A stretch of DNA of 64,000 bases from positions 62,001 to 126,000 of the IMG/VR virus record IMGVR_UViG_3300042922_000923, one strand, 5' to 3'. Both the position numbers and the translations under genes were made by a program. Origin of the DNA: a virus. Position 1 is the first letter of the stretch; each line of letters opens with the position of its first letter. This document shows, piece by piece, positions 18,327 through 28,700 of this stretch. A model generated the notes under the pieces. It saw only the letters and a list, made by a program, of their open reading frames with translations. It had not been told where the DNA came from and did not search any database.

Positions 18327-19654
18327 TCAGCTATAATTTCAACATTCGCGTTTGGTTGGAACTCAATAAGGTCAGCTTGATCTAGTGTATAGATAGAAGC
18401 ATAATCTACGTCTATTAATGTAAGTACTGGAGAATTTGGACTTATATTGTGTAAAAGTGGATAAGAACATTCATTTTCTATATAGTAGTCATCCCAAATT
18501 ACCTGTTTTCCAGATAAAAGTGACTTAGTATTATATTCTCTACTATACTCAGAGGTAATTACTTCATAATCACTAAAAATAGTACCCTCTTCATCTGCAA
18601 CAAATACATCTGCAATCATTTCTGGAGTATTGTGTCTCCAACCACCACCTGTAATTCCAGATAATGGACCACTTCCAGATAATTTAGAATACGTATCAGA
18701 AAGCATCTTAGGTCTATAACCTACATGAAATTCTTGACAAGGCATTTGTATGTCTATAGGTTCATCATCTTTTACAATAGGTACTGCATCATAGATCCAT
18801 TTATCAGTCTCTAAAATTTTGTTACCAAATGAATTTGTATAATTATTTTTCTTAATATTAGCTAATACATTGTAAATGTAGCTATCATAAGCAAGTCTAT
18901 CATAGGCCATGTTACCTTCTATTATTATAGTTATTTCACAGAACATATTGTGCTTACCTGAAAGATATCTCTCAGCCTTAGATACATTTCCAGAAAGAGT
19001 ATTTCCTTGTATTCTTTGAGCTGCATAGAGGTCATATTCTAAAGAATAATCAGAAAGTATATTATCTACAACTGAATCTGTATCATCGACTATTATTCCA
19101 GAGTTCTGAGTTTGAGTATAATATACTTTTATACCTGCTGCCTTTATTTGAGTAATTAAATTACGCAAATTTGTATCAGCATCATAAGGAAGATAAATGT
19201 CTATAACATTTCTTCTCCAGTATGTTCCATTTGGGAACCTACAGTCTCCAGAAAGAGTTCCTTTCCTACTTAGAACTTTTATTTTAGTGTAAGGTTCAAA
19301 AATAGTAATATCACTTTCATTTAGAGTAACATTATACTTTTGAGATAAATATGCTGCAACATTTCCTTTTAATGCAGATAAAGTTACCTTAGGATTTTGA
19401 ATGGAAGATATTATTCTAGCTCTATATAAGTCATCAGGTTCATCAACTGTTCTTATTACACCAAACCAGCTACCCCACTCATTTAACCAAGTGTCTGTAG
19501 CTGTGGTTATACATAATTCTAGTACTAAAAGGGCAGTGTCTTCTTCAGCTATGCTTAGTATGTTATATATAGATCCTAAGATAGCTTTATGAATTTCTTG
19601 TGATAAGTTTAAACTGTTTAGGAATCTTTGAGGAAAAAACTTAAAAAAATTCAT
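18323..19654 (-). CDS. Tail/baseplate protein (XkdU/gpI-like)
   Basis: 443 residues. The N-terminal part (TWLNEWGSWFGVIRTVDEPDDLYRAR within it) has the pattern of tail protein I / XkdU-like wedge proteins, which connect the J-like protein to fibres. Glycine and tyrosine-rich beta segments follow. The position right after the baseplate J-like gene fits. AGGGGG precedes the ATG. Confidence 0.65.
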   Translation of the reverse strand: MNFFKFFPQRFLNSLNLSQEIHKAILGSIYNILSIAEEDTALLVLELCITTATDTWLNEWGSWFGVIRTVDEPDDLYRARIISSIQNPKVTLSALKGNVAAYLSQKYNVTLNESDITIFEPYTKIKVLSRKGTLSGDCRFPNGTYWRRNVIDIYLPYDADTNLRNLITQIKAAGIKVYYTQTQNSGIIVDDTDSVVDNILSDYSLEYDLYAAQRIQGNTLSGNVSKAERYLSGKHNMFCEITIIIEGNMAYDRLAYDSYIYNVLANIKKNNYTNSFGNKILETDKWIYDAVPIVKDDEPIDIQMPCQEFHVGYRPKMLSDTYSKLSGSGPLSGITGGGWRHNTPEMIADVFVADEEGTIFSDYEVITSEYSREYNTKSLLSGKQVIWDDYYIENECSYPLLHNISPNSPVLTLIDVDYASIYTLDQADLIEFQPNANVEIIAE

Positions 19655-19667
19655 TTTCGTGTTCCCC

Positions 19668-20735
19668 CTAATTTCCTACAGTTTCTGTAGTTACTTTAAT
19701 TGTTCCTGGTCTTAATAGTACCTGAGTAGATGCTGGTATTTTAGTAGCCGGTTCAATAACCTCAACATCTACTACTGCTAAATCATCTAGATTCATTAAG
19801 TACTTTATTAAACTAGTTATATAAAAAGCTTGATTTACTTGAAATTCATACATGTATGTTGATATAGCAGTTGATATTGTAGTCTTATAAAGTTCTGGAT
19901 CATAATCTTGATTAAGAATAACATTTACTTCTACATCTATAAGACTCTTGATTACAGGTAATATTTCAACTTCTACACCAGCTGACCTATATTCATCAAC
20001 AGCTGCTTTAACAGCCTGCTTTAGTGTATCTGAAAGATCTCCATTGGTATCATGACAGTATACTTTTACTAAACCAATATTACTATCATCAACGTAAACT
20101 CCTGTTATCCCTGATACTGTTGAAGCGGCGTATTCTATAGATCCTGCTGTGCCTCTAACTAGATTACTTATAAATTTTTTAAATCTAGCTTTACGTTCAG
20201 CCTTTGTTTCTGCTGCTCTACCATTAGTAAAAGGTAGTTCATTGTACACTTTTGATACTAAAGTATTAGCTGTTACCATTATGTTTATACTGTTCTCAGT
20301 AGTGTTTCCAGTAACACCAGCAACCGTACATATTACAGGTAGAATAATTTTACTCGAACCTATTGGTGCTATTACGTCTTTTGCTAATCTATAGTACTTT
20401 ACAGCACCAATACTTGAAGAGGTACAGAATGTTAATCCTGCTGGAAAATTTATTTCAGAAGTTAGTACATTTTTAAATTCAAGGGTTACATCTCCGCTTG
20501 CATATTCTTCAGGTATTATAGAAAATCCAAATGCATTAAATATGCTGTTTTCAATAGCATAAGAAATTGCATCATACATTTTAAAGTAAAGTTCCTCAAG
20601 TTGTAGGGAAACTGACTCTAATAAAGTTCTTACAACTGAACCAACTGAAAAATCAGTTATTTTTTTAGTTGTATGTGTAACATACGTAATTGCATTTTTT
20701 AATATTTCGCTTGCATTTTTTATTTTTAGTCCCAT
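19668..20735 (-). CDS. Baseplate J-like protein (XkdT-like)
   Basis: 355 residues from the ATG at 20735. The family pattern is clear: an N-terminal helical region (FSVGSVVRTLLESVS), a beta region beginning FPAGLTF, and the ETKAERKARFKKFI...RGTAGSIEYAA segment of J-like/gp47 wedge proteins. It forms the baseplate wedge around the hub, with the gp25-like protein encoded just upstream. Two GTG codons further upstream are possible but badly spaced. Confidence 0.88.
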   Translation of the reverse strand: MGLKIKNASEILKNAITYVTHTTKKITDFSVGSVVRTLLESVSLQLEELYFKMYDAISYAIENSIFNAFGFSIIPEEYASGDVTLEFKNVLTSEINFPAGLTFCTSSSIGAVKYYRLAKDVIAPIGSSKIILPVICTVAGVTGNTTENSINIMVTANTLVSKVYNELPFTNGRAAETKAERKARFKKFISNLVRGTAGSIEYAASTVSGITGVYVDDSNIGLVKVYCHDTNGDLSDTLKQAVKAAVDEYRSAGVEVEILPVIKSLIDVEVNVILNQDYDPELYKTTISTAISTYMYEFQVNQAFYITSLIKYLMNLDDLAVVDVEVIEPATKIPASTQVLLRPGTIKVTTETVGN

Positions 20736-20751
20736 TATACTTTTCACCACC

Positions 20752-21417
20752 TTACACTGTTACGAAAGTTTCACTGAATGTAAACTTTTCATTAGGAGTG
20801 ACAAGAATAATATCACATGTTATGGTAACACCATTAGGCACTGATTTTACAATGCAATTTCTAACATTTGATACTCTTGTATCCTTCTTAAAAGTAGATA
20901 TTACTTCAAGTTTCATTTTTGTTAAATTTGATAGAGTTTTTGGCTTGCCTATCATTGTCATAAAATCAGATCCATAGTCTAAATGCATAGGAAGCTCACC
21001 ATAGTTCGTAGAAAGTCTCGTTAATAATGCTTGCCTAATATTCTCTATGCCTATAGCTTGCTTTATGTCTCCAGAAGAATCATCGGTTAGTTCTCCTTGT
21101 TTTTCAAAATTTTGAATACCATTAGTATCAGTTTCAAAGTCTAAAAACATATCAACACCATAAGTTCTCTTTTGAAGCTCTGCATCAGATACATAGTCTA
21201 TAGTAGAGACATTTTCTACAGGTATTAATAAATTGTCACCTATATATTTGATATTAGGAAGTCTCTGTGTAGAAGGTAAGGCTATTTCATCTATAATAAA
21301 AGGATATTGTAATCCATTTATATATACTATGTCTTCCCAAGAGGTGACGTTATACCTTGATGCGAGTCTTTGTAAGGTATCTCCAAGTACTATTTTATGA
21401 GAAATACAAGTACTCAT
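20752..21417 (-). CDS. Baseplate wedge gp25-like protein with N-terminal LysM domain
   Basis: 221 residues. Residues 5-50 look like a LysM peptidoglycan-binding repeat (HKIVLGDTLQRLASRYNV, then DIVYINGL). Residues 115-221 match GpW/gp25-like wedge proteins (IENIRQALLTRLSTNYGELP, LDYGSD). Such proteins initiate sheath assembly at the baseplate. The start codon overlaps the stop of the upstream gene by one base (TAATG). Confidence 0.82.
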   Translation of the reverse strand: MSTCISHKIVLGDTLQRLASRYNVTSWEDIVYINGLQYPFIIDEIALPSTQRLPNIKYIGDNLLIPVENVSTIDYVSDAELQKRTYGVDMFLDFETDTNGIQNFEKQGELTDDSSGDIKQAIGIENIRQALLTRLSTNYGELPMHLDYGSDFMTMIGKPKTLSNLTKMKLEVISTFKKDTRVSNVRNCIVKSVPNGVTITCDIILVTPNEKFTFSETFVTV

Positions 21418-22214
21418 TATGATTTTACCTCCCTGCTATAGTTATCAAATAACTCTATTGTTCCTCTTATGTTCTGAATTGCTATATGAAGCTTTCGTAC
21501 TTCTTTTATAAGAAGAATAGGTCTGATACTTAAATCATATAGCTCTAAAGCACAAGAAACATACTTAATGTTATTTAGTAACACATCTAGTTCTAGAAGT
21601 GAAATAGATATTTTTACTGGATTACTAATAAAATTTGCTAGTATAGAATATATTCTTACAGCAGATACTAATATGTGCTTAGTCATTAATAAATAATTGT
21701 TATTTAGATTATATAATTTTAGTACACTAACAAAATTACTATCTTGAATATTATCTCCTTGTGCTAGTAATAGAGCTAGTATAGTGCTATAGCTAATACC
21801 TGTATTCTTAGATGTTACCGAATTTCTAGGAAGATACACAGAAATATATTTATAGTAGCTTTCAGTTTCTATTAAGTCTTCAGAATAATTTTTTAATTTA
21901 TCAAATATTGATAAGTTGTCATTAGACCACTCATTTTTAAAGGCTATATCTTGAACTCCATCATTCATAAGAACAGAACAGTGTATATTAGTAAAGGTTC
22001 CAGAGCTAAGTACTGATATTCCAGATGTTATATATTTAGCCACAACTGGCGAAATTTTACCATTTGAACCTCCTAATATATCTGTAAAATTATTTAGTAG
22101 CGTTTTCATAGAATCTATAGTGCTGCTTGTTATTTCCTGATTATATTCATACTGCACACCAACCTCTAAAGGAGCGTATACTTCTATTATTTTAGAAATT
22201 GAATTATCTGGCAC
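21417..22214 (-). CDS. Baseplate-region hypothetical protein
   Basis: 265 residues from the GTG at 22214, which has AAAGGAG 9 bases upstream; an ATG three codons earlier touches that site. It is mostly helical, without an enzyme motif, and sits between the hub-adaptor and gp25-like genes. A structural baseplate role is inferred from position only. Confidence 0.6.
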   Translation of the reverse strand: MPDNSISKIIEVYAPLEVGVQYEYNQEITSSTIDSMKTLLNNFTDILGGSNGKISPVVAKYITSGISVLSSGTFTNIHCSVLMNDGVQDIAFKNEWSNDNLSIFDKLKNYSEDLIETESYYKYISVYLPRNSVTSKNTGISYSTILALLLAQGDNIQDSNFVSVLKLYNLNNNYLLMTKHILVSAVRIYSILANFISNPVKISISLLELDVLLNNIKYVSCALELYDLSIRPILLIKEVRKLHIAIQNIRGTIELFDNYSREVKS

Positions 22215-22258
22215 ATTAATCATCTCCTTTATTAATAAAATAAGGTGCAGTACATATA

Positions 22259-22873
22259 TTATTTGTTTTCAGATGAATTTGTTGGCTGATGTTCTGCTAA
22301 ATAATTTTCATAAGCTTCATTGGTATCTGTAGTCTCAATAGAAGTTGATGAAATTAAGTTTGGACTTATTGGAACAATGTCTTTAAATACTGTATCTGCT
22401 GTAGTTGGATTTAAAGGATCATAATCACCAATCATAGCAAGTCCAATTAGACTAATATCATAAACATAAAGTAAGCTTCTAGACTTATCTCTATCTAGTA
22501 AGAATTTATCAGGGTATACATACCAGTAGTCTTCATCAGTGTAATTATAGAATTTTAGAAGATTACTTATTTTTTCACCTGGCTTAACATCTTTATATAT
22601 TTTTCTTATGAAGTCTCTAAGCTCAACAAATTTTTTAAAACCATTTGTAGCATCACCTGTCCCATTTTTAAAACCTGTAGTCCCTTTTATTTCAATAGAT
22701 ACTAAGGCTGCACCCCAAGCATCAATGTATGCACCACCTTTTGTTTGGACAACTGTAGCACGACTAGGTTCTGATTGAGTGTACTGCTCAGGGTTCAATG
22801 CAAATTTATATGAGGAATCCCCATATTCAAATTCTATTCTCTTTAATGAAGTTACTCCATTACTTTGTGGCAT
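22259..22873 (-). CDS. Hub adaptor protein (XkdP-like N-terminal domain)
   Basis: 204 residues. The start of the protein (FEYGDSSYKFALNPEQYTQ) and the later WGAALVSIEIKGTTG resemble the N-terminal domain of XkdP/gp53-type adaptors that join the tail tube to the hub. The LysM domain usual at the C-terminus of XkdP is missing here and is instead fused to the gp25-like protein. AGAGGTGAT precedes the ATG. Confidence 0.68.
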   Translation of the reverse strand: MPQSNGVTSLKRIEFEYGDSSYKFALNPEQYTQSEPSRATVVQTKGGAYIDAWGAALVSIEIKGTTGFKNGTGDATNGFKKFVELRDFIRKIYKDVKPGEKISNLLKFYNYTDEDYWYVYPDKFLLDRDKSRSLLYVYDISLIGLAMIGDYDPLNPTTADTVFKDIVPISPNLISSTSIETTDTNEAYENYLAEHQPTNSSENK

Positions 22874-22884
22874 AAAAATCACCT

Positions 22885-23892
22885 CTATTCAGACTTTGTT
22901 ACAACTTCCTTACCATTTACTAATACATTTCCAGTAAAGTTAATGGTATCACCATCTATAGTAAATGTAGCTCCTTTTGAATTAGATATAGTAACCTTTC
23001 CTAATTCATCAACACAGAACTCAGTAAAAGTATTAGCTTCATCTCTTTTGTTAGAATCAAGCTGTCTCTTAATTTTAATTGCTCCATTAGCTGACATTTG
23101 AACATAACTTAAGGTATTATCATTATTATCTCTTGATAACCTTAAGGTACCCTTATCATTTGTCATATCCACAAATACCTTAGTTTTAGTACTTGTAGAA
23201 TCATCAATATTATCTCTAAATACTGCTAAAAAACTTTTAGGATTAGTATAAAAATTATATCCATTTCCATATTCATCTTGAAAATTAGAAGGTAATTGAA
23301 GAGTTTTATTTGATACTTTTGATTTTTGAGATAAATCTTCAAAGTCAGTTGTATCGTCATTAATATCCTCAGACCAAGATATAAATGACTTTGAATGCAT
23401 TGCAAATTCTAAATTTCCTAGTCCATCAATTTTAAAGTAATCCTGAAGAGGAAATACTCTTAGGTATTTTCTATAGTCTTTTAAGTCTCTAAAGCTATTA
23501 ACAGGATCTAAAGGATAAGTAGCTGGAAATATATTATTTAAGTTATCTACATTATGCATAGTTCCAATAATAACTGGTTCATCTTTAAGTCCATCTAAGA
23601 AAGTTAGAGCAACTGTTTGTCCTTTCATAAGAGGTTCTTGAACTCCATAAGAAATTTGGTTGGCAGAGTCATATCCTGAGTTAGATGATAGCACTCTACA
23701 TGCAAATCTTCCTTCATTATTAGCAGATCCTATGATTCTATTATTATTTCTGATTAATTTTACATCTACAGTATTGTGTTTTTCATGAACCTTTATTACT
23801 TCAGCAAGTACAATGTATCCAAACATATTTTGGTCTTGCCTAAAGGTTCCTTTTAGTCTTCCTAAGCTACTTTGAAATATTGGACCTTCCAT
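22885..23892 (-). CDS. Baseplate central spike protein (gpV/gp45-like)
   Basis: 335 residues. The N-terminal half reads as an OB-fold (GYIVLAEVIKVHEKHNTVDV, then GQTVALTFLDGLKDEPVIIG), as in gpV-type spike proteins. The C-terminal half is a repetitive beta region ending in GATFTIDGDTINFTGN, typical of the membrane-piercing beta-helical spike. It lies between hub and adaptor genes, as in other contractile tails. Confidence 0.8.
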   Translation of the reverse strand: MEGPIFQSSLGRLKGTFRQDQNMFGYIVLAEVIKVHEKHNTVDVKLIRNNNRIIGSANNEGRFACRVLSSNSGYDSANQISYGVQEPLMKGQTVALTFLDGLKDEPVIIGTMHNVDNLNNIFPATYPLDPVNSFRDLKDYRKYLRVFPLQDYFKIDGLGNLEFAMHSKSFISWSEDINDDTTDFEDLSQKSKVSNKTLQLPSNFQDEYGNGYNFYTNPKSFLAVFRDNIDDSTSTKTKVFVDMTNDKGTLRLSRDNNDNTLSYVQMSANGAIKIKRQLDSNKRDEANTFTEFCVDELGKVTISNSKGATFTIDGDTINFTGNVLVNGKEVVTKSE

Positions 23893-23903
23893 TTAATCAT
23901 CTC

Positions 23904-25700
23904 CTATAAAACTCTTCTTACTGCACATAGTGATGGTACTGGAGCTATTTTAACTTTATCATTTTTATGTGGAGCTTCTATCATTTTTCCATCACCTATA
24001 TACATCATTACATGACCTGGACCACCTGAACCCGGTTCAGAAAATAATAAGTCTCCAGCTTGCCATTTAGACTGATCGTTTATGTCAATATCCTTTCCAC
24101 AGTTAGATTGTTCTTGTGACGTTCTAGGTAAATTGATACCAAAGTGTTTATAAACATATTGTACAAATCCAGAACAATCAAAGCTACTAGGTCCTGTAGC
24201 ACCATATTCATAAGGTACTCCTAAGAAAGTTTTAGAGTAAGCTACCACTTCAGCTCCTGTTCCAGTTGCAGTACCAAGATCTCCAGATGAATCTGATGAT
24301 GATGACACAGTTTTTGTTTTTATTCCAAAAATAGAAGGATCAAAAGTTTCATACTGGTCATAGGGTTCATTGAATCTATCATCAGGTGGTAAGCCTCTTG
24401 TAAGTGCTAATTGAACTTGATATGTTCCAAATATGTTAAAAATGCATGTTACACCTTCTACATAAAGTTCTAAACCTTCAGACTTTAATTTAACCCTTGA
24501 ACCTAATTTAAATCTATTACTACCACGAACAAGTAATGGACCATTATACATAGAATTATTTTTTATGTTCCAGTTAAATAGATCCTGAGTGCACTGCATA
24601 CTTCTTGTATTAGCAGCATCCTTATCATCAGCTCCTGCAAACATTGAATACATTGTTGTAACGTCTAAACGTCTGACACCATACTTTTTAAAATAAGGAG
24701 GATACCATAAAGGTACATATCCAAATGAACTTGAAGCATTCATTGAAGATAGCATTGTAGAACAATTTACTGAATACAAAGTATAAGTTTCTAAGTCTGA
24801 CCTTCCTAAACCATCTGTAATAATTTCTTCATCAAGAATATCAGTAGTACTTAGTTGCTCCCAAAGGTCCTTTGAAAATGGTGTTGGCCTAAGACAGAGT
24901 GTTGGAATATCGTCTATTACTTCCCAAAATAATTCATTAAATGGAGCATTTTGTATTTCCTTCATTAACTGCCATAAAGAGCCTTGATAGTTTAAAAGAC
25001 TACTCACATCTAATAGCGTGTAGTCTGGCCTAGCACTTAATTTTAATTGAATCTTTTTTAATAAAGAAGAATTATCTGAAAAATTATAGTCAATATAAGC
25101 TCCTGCATAAGCATTAATTAACTTATCTATAGCTTCATTAGCAGCACAACCTTCTAATGAAACTTCTTGGCCTAAATATCCTAAAAAGTTTTCAGAGACT
25201 TCAACTTCATTAACAATACCTATGTTAAAAGATAAAAAAGCTTTATTTAATCCTCTTCCTGAAATAGTGAGTACTCTAGTTGGTTTATCTTGATTGTATA
25301 CAAAGTTTCTTCTACAATCATCGACTAGGCCAACAAAGGTAACTTGTAATTTTTCAGGAGGTCTACACATCTTTATAACAACTAAATCATTTGATGCTAT
25401 AGAATAAAACCATTCATCTCTATACACTAAATTTAAAGAAAAAACAGGAGCATCATTATGCAGTAGTCTAGATGTAGTTATAGACACTATATCATAGCCA
25501 AATTCTGTAACATTAGGCTTTATTTCTCCTTTTACTACTATATTTGAAGTTTCAGTATATATAGTAACTTCAGCAGCAGGATAATAAATGCTAGTTCTAT
25601 TTCCAGATGAAGTATTTCCCGATTGTGATGTTCCTGTAGAAGAAGAGGACAATCCTGTAGTTAATGAAGAACCTGCGAGATTAGTAGTATCATCTGCCAC
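23904..25700 (-). CDS. Tail hub protein fused to NlpC/P60 endopeptidase
   Basis: 598 residues, GTG start with AGAGGTG upstream. Residues 40 to about 440 resemble XkdQ/gp27-type hub proteins. After a serine-rich linker, the last 120 residues are an NlpC/P60 domain: catalytic cysteine in FDCSGF, histidine in GHVMMYIG and a third polar residue in the following APH. The enzyme probably cuts peptidoglycan peptides during DNA injection. Confidence 0.88.
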   Translation of the reverse strand: MADDTTNLAGSSLTTGLSSSSTGTSQSGNTSSGNRTSIYYPAAEVTIYTETSNIVVKGEIKPNVTEFGYDIVSITTSRLLHNDAPVFSLNLVYRDEWFYSIASNDLVVIKMCRPPEKLQVTFVGLVDDCRRNFVYNQDKPTRVLTISGRGLNKAFLSFNIGIVNEVEVSENFLGYLGQEVSLEGCAANEAIDKLINAYAGAYIDYNFSDNSSLLKKIQLKLSARPDYTLLDVSSLLNYQGSLWQLMKEIQNAPFNELFWEVIDDIPTLCLRPTPFSKDLWEQLSTTDILDEEIITDGLGRSDLETYTLYSVNCSTMLSSMNASSSFGYVPLWYPPYFKKYGVRRLDVTTMYSMFAGADDKDAANTRSMQCTQDLFNWNIKNNSMYNGPLLVRGSNRFKLGSRVKLKSEGLELYVEGVTCIFNIFGTYQVQLALTRGLPPDDRFNEPYDQYETFDPSIFGIKTKTVSSSSDSSGDLGTATGTGAEVVAYSKTFLGVPYEYGATGPSSFDCSGFVQYVYKHFGINLPRTSQEQSNCGKDIDINDQSKWQAGDLLFSEPGSGGPGHVMMYIGDGKMIEAPHKNDKVKIAPVPSLCAVRRVL

Positions 25701-25701
25701 T

Positions 25702-28700
25702 TTAATTCACCTCTCTTGTCATACCATTTGATAGTAGATTTAATAATTGTGGTTGATTATTATTTATAACTTGAATAGCAGCATTTGCTACATTTCCTTG
25801 TTGCTCTTTGCTAAATCCGGTACCATTAACTGTTATAGTTAAATTAAGGCTTCCAGAAATATTAGAACTTCTAGAAGTTACATTGGAACCTCCTGAAATA
25901 TCTCCTAATAACGATGCAGTAGATACGTTAGCAGGATTATCAGGATTTTCGTTAGCTGGAACAACTTTTTCACCCTTATGCGCATAAATTAATCCATCAT
26001 TGCTTAAACTTTTAGCACCTATAGCATATTTTGAAGCACTATTTTGCAATTCTTCATAGTACTTTGGAACTTTTTGAATATAGTCCATTGTTTCTTTATA
26101 CCCTAAGTACTTTCCAGTATTAACAGCACCTTGTCCAGCATTGTATGCAGCTAGTGCTAATTTTATATCACCATTATTTGCTTTTAAGTCTCTTGCAAGT
26201 TCAGAAGCACCTGCATTAATATTTGCTTGTGGATCATTTTTTACTTGATTCCAGTTCATTCCACTAGTTTCTGCTGAGTCACTTGTTATTTGCATTAAAC
26301 CATATGCCCCAGCAGAACTAACTGAATCTTTATTTCCACCAGACTCTTGCATCATTACAGCTTTTATTAAATTAGGATCAACACCATATTCCTTAGCAGA
26401 TTTTTGTACCATTTTATCCCACTGATTTACATTGCTCCATCCAGAGCCACCACTACCTAATTTACTGTTACCATTCATCCCACCATTGATACTCTTTGTA
26501 CTTGTGCCAGAATCTGAGTCGCTTCCACCACCAAATAAATTTGAGAACCAGTCTCCTATTTCATCTAGTAGACTCTTTTCTTTTTTAGGTTGAAATTGTT
26601 GTGTTATATTATTAGCACTACTAGAATTATTCCAGAAGCTAGAAGTTCCATCAGCATTTGCTGATTTTTGGGAATCTTTATTTAAGTCTTCTCTTCTCTT
26701 TACAACATCTGACTCAGTTTGAAGAATATCCTTCCATTGTTTCTGCTGATCTATTCGTTCTGAAACAACACTTCCTGTAGAAGATGAAGAGGAACCAGAA
26801 CCTTCTAGTTTAGATACATCATTGTATAAGTTTCCAGATACAGATGAACCTATGTGACTTCCTCCAAAAGCTCCAGCTATTCCTCCAATAATTCCACCAA
26901 TACCAGCTCCAATAGGTCCACCAAACGCACCAATAGCTGCACCAGCTTCAGCGCCTCCCCATGCTCCAAGGCCTCCACCAATACCAGCTCCAGCACCTTT
27001 AGCCACAGCTTCTCCATCAGAACCTCCATTTGCTTTAGTGCTAGAATATTCATCATATGCGCTAAATAAACCTGAAACTATTGGAGCGCCTTTTCCTATT
27101 ATTTTACCTGCTTTAGATAAAACGTCTCCAAATCCTCCTGCTGCTTCAGCTCCTACGCTTGCATCTCCCATAAATCCTAAACCTTTAGTAGTGAATGACT
27201 CAGCTTCAGCTGCTTCTGATGCTGCACCACCAGCACCTCCAAAAGGGTTCTTAAATTTACCTTTAAAAAGTCCACTAAGAAGTTTTGAACCAATAGAATA
27301 CATTCCTATTCCAGCTGCACCTGACAATGCATTCATAGCTATTTGTCCACCTACACTAGAATTGTTATAAGTGTTTTGCCAAGGTGTAACAATAGAGTCT
27401 TCTATATCTCCAACAGCCTTTGAAGAATTTTCTTTATTAGCTCTATAAGCATCTCTTCTTCTAACACCAGAGTTATTATAAGTATCATATTTGCTATCTA
27501 AGTCTCCATTAGATGAAGTTATTTTTTCAATTTCTGATTGAGCTTTTTTTCCTGATTTTAGGTCATCATAGTTAGAATCACTTAGAAGCTGGTCTGCAAC
27601 TGATGAAGATATTCCTAGCTTATCCATCAAAATCATTTCTTGATAAGACTTATTTCCTCCAGCCAATTTTTCAGAATTTTGAAGTATTCTTGCTAAATTC
27701 TGAGGATCAGAAATACCTTTTTCCATTTGTCTTCTCAAAGAAAGCATACCCTCAGGACCAGTAAATTCTGAATTTCTTCCTAAAAGAATTTGCATACCAT
27801 TATCAGCGTTTTGAATATTGCTGTTCATGCTAGAAAGTACATTAGCGCCTTGTGAACCTCTTAATTGAGGTGACATTTCACCAAACATATTTTGCATAGC
27901 CATTATTCCGGTTAAATCTGAGTTATTTACAGTAGTCTTAGCACTAGCAACACTTTGAGCAAGCTGATTTGTAGATTCAATAAGTTCAGATTCTCTACCA
28001 GACATATTCTGTTGCTTAATACTTTCAGCAATCATGCCAGCAAACTTTTGCTGTTCACCTTCATTTGTAGCTCCAATTTTATTCATGTTCCCAGCTACAC
28101 TAGCAAGCTGATTAGCATCTACAGCATATGCTCTTCCAAATTTTTGAAATGCATCAACGTCTGCTAAACTATTTTTAGTATTAGTAACTCCACCTATTGT
28201 TTCATATGTAGAAGCTACTTGAGCACTTTCACTCATAGTATGACTTGTATTTCTAGCTAGTTGTTCAATATCTTTTCTAGCTTGCTTGTAGTCAGAACCA
28301 TAGTCACCTGTTTTTTGAACAGTGTTATACGCTAATCTTTCATCACGATCCATTAAGTCATAACCAGAATTTAGTGCACCAAAAATATGTCTTGTTGCAC
28401 TAATACCCATGTAGCCACCAAATAGATCTCCTATGCTTAAGCCACCAGAACCACCAGAGCCTCCACCAGGACTATTAGGATTTGTGTTATCTTGAGAAGG
28501 TGGTGGAGTATAAGGAACCGGAAGATTCCTATTGCCTCCACCAAAATCAGTAGTATTTGTACCTCCAGTGTTGCCTCCACCACCAAAGCCTCCAGATCCT
28601 CCAGAGCCACTAGTATTATGCATGTTATTAAATAAATCTTGTTGCTTTCTATACATATCATCAGCAACTCGCATAGTTTCCTGAAGTTGTTGTCTTTGAG

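Noticed and set aside
26854-28667. Plus- and minus-strand frames within the tape measure gene
   Set aside because: They arise from its repetitive glycine, serine and alanine codons and have no start signals.
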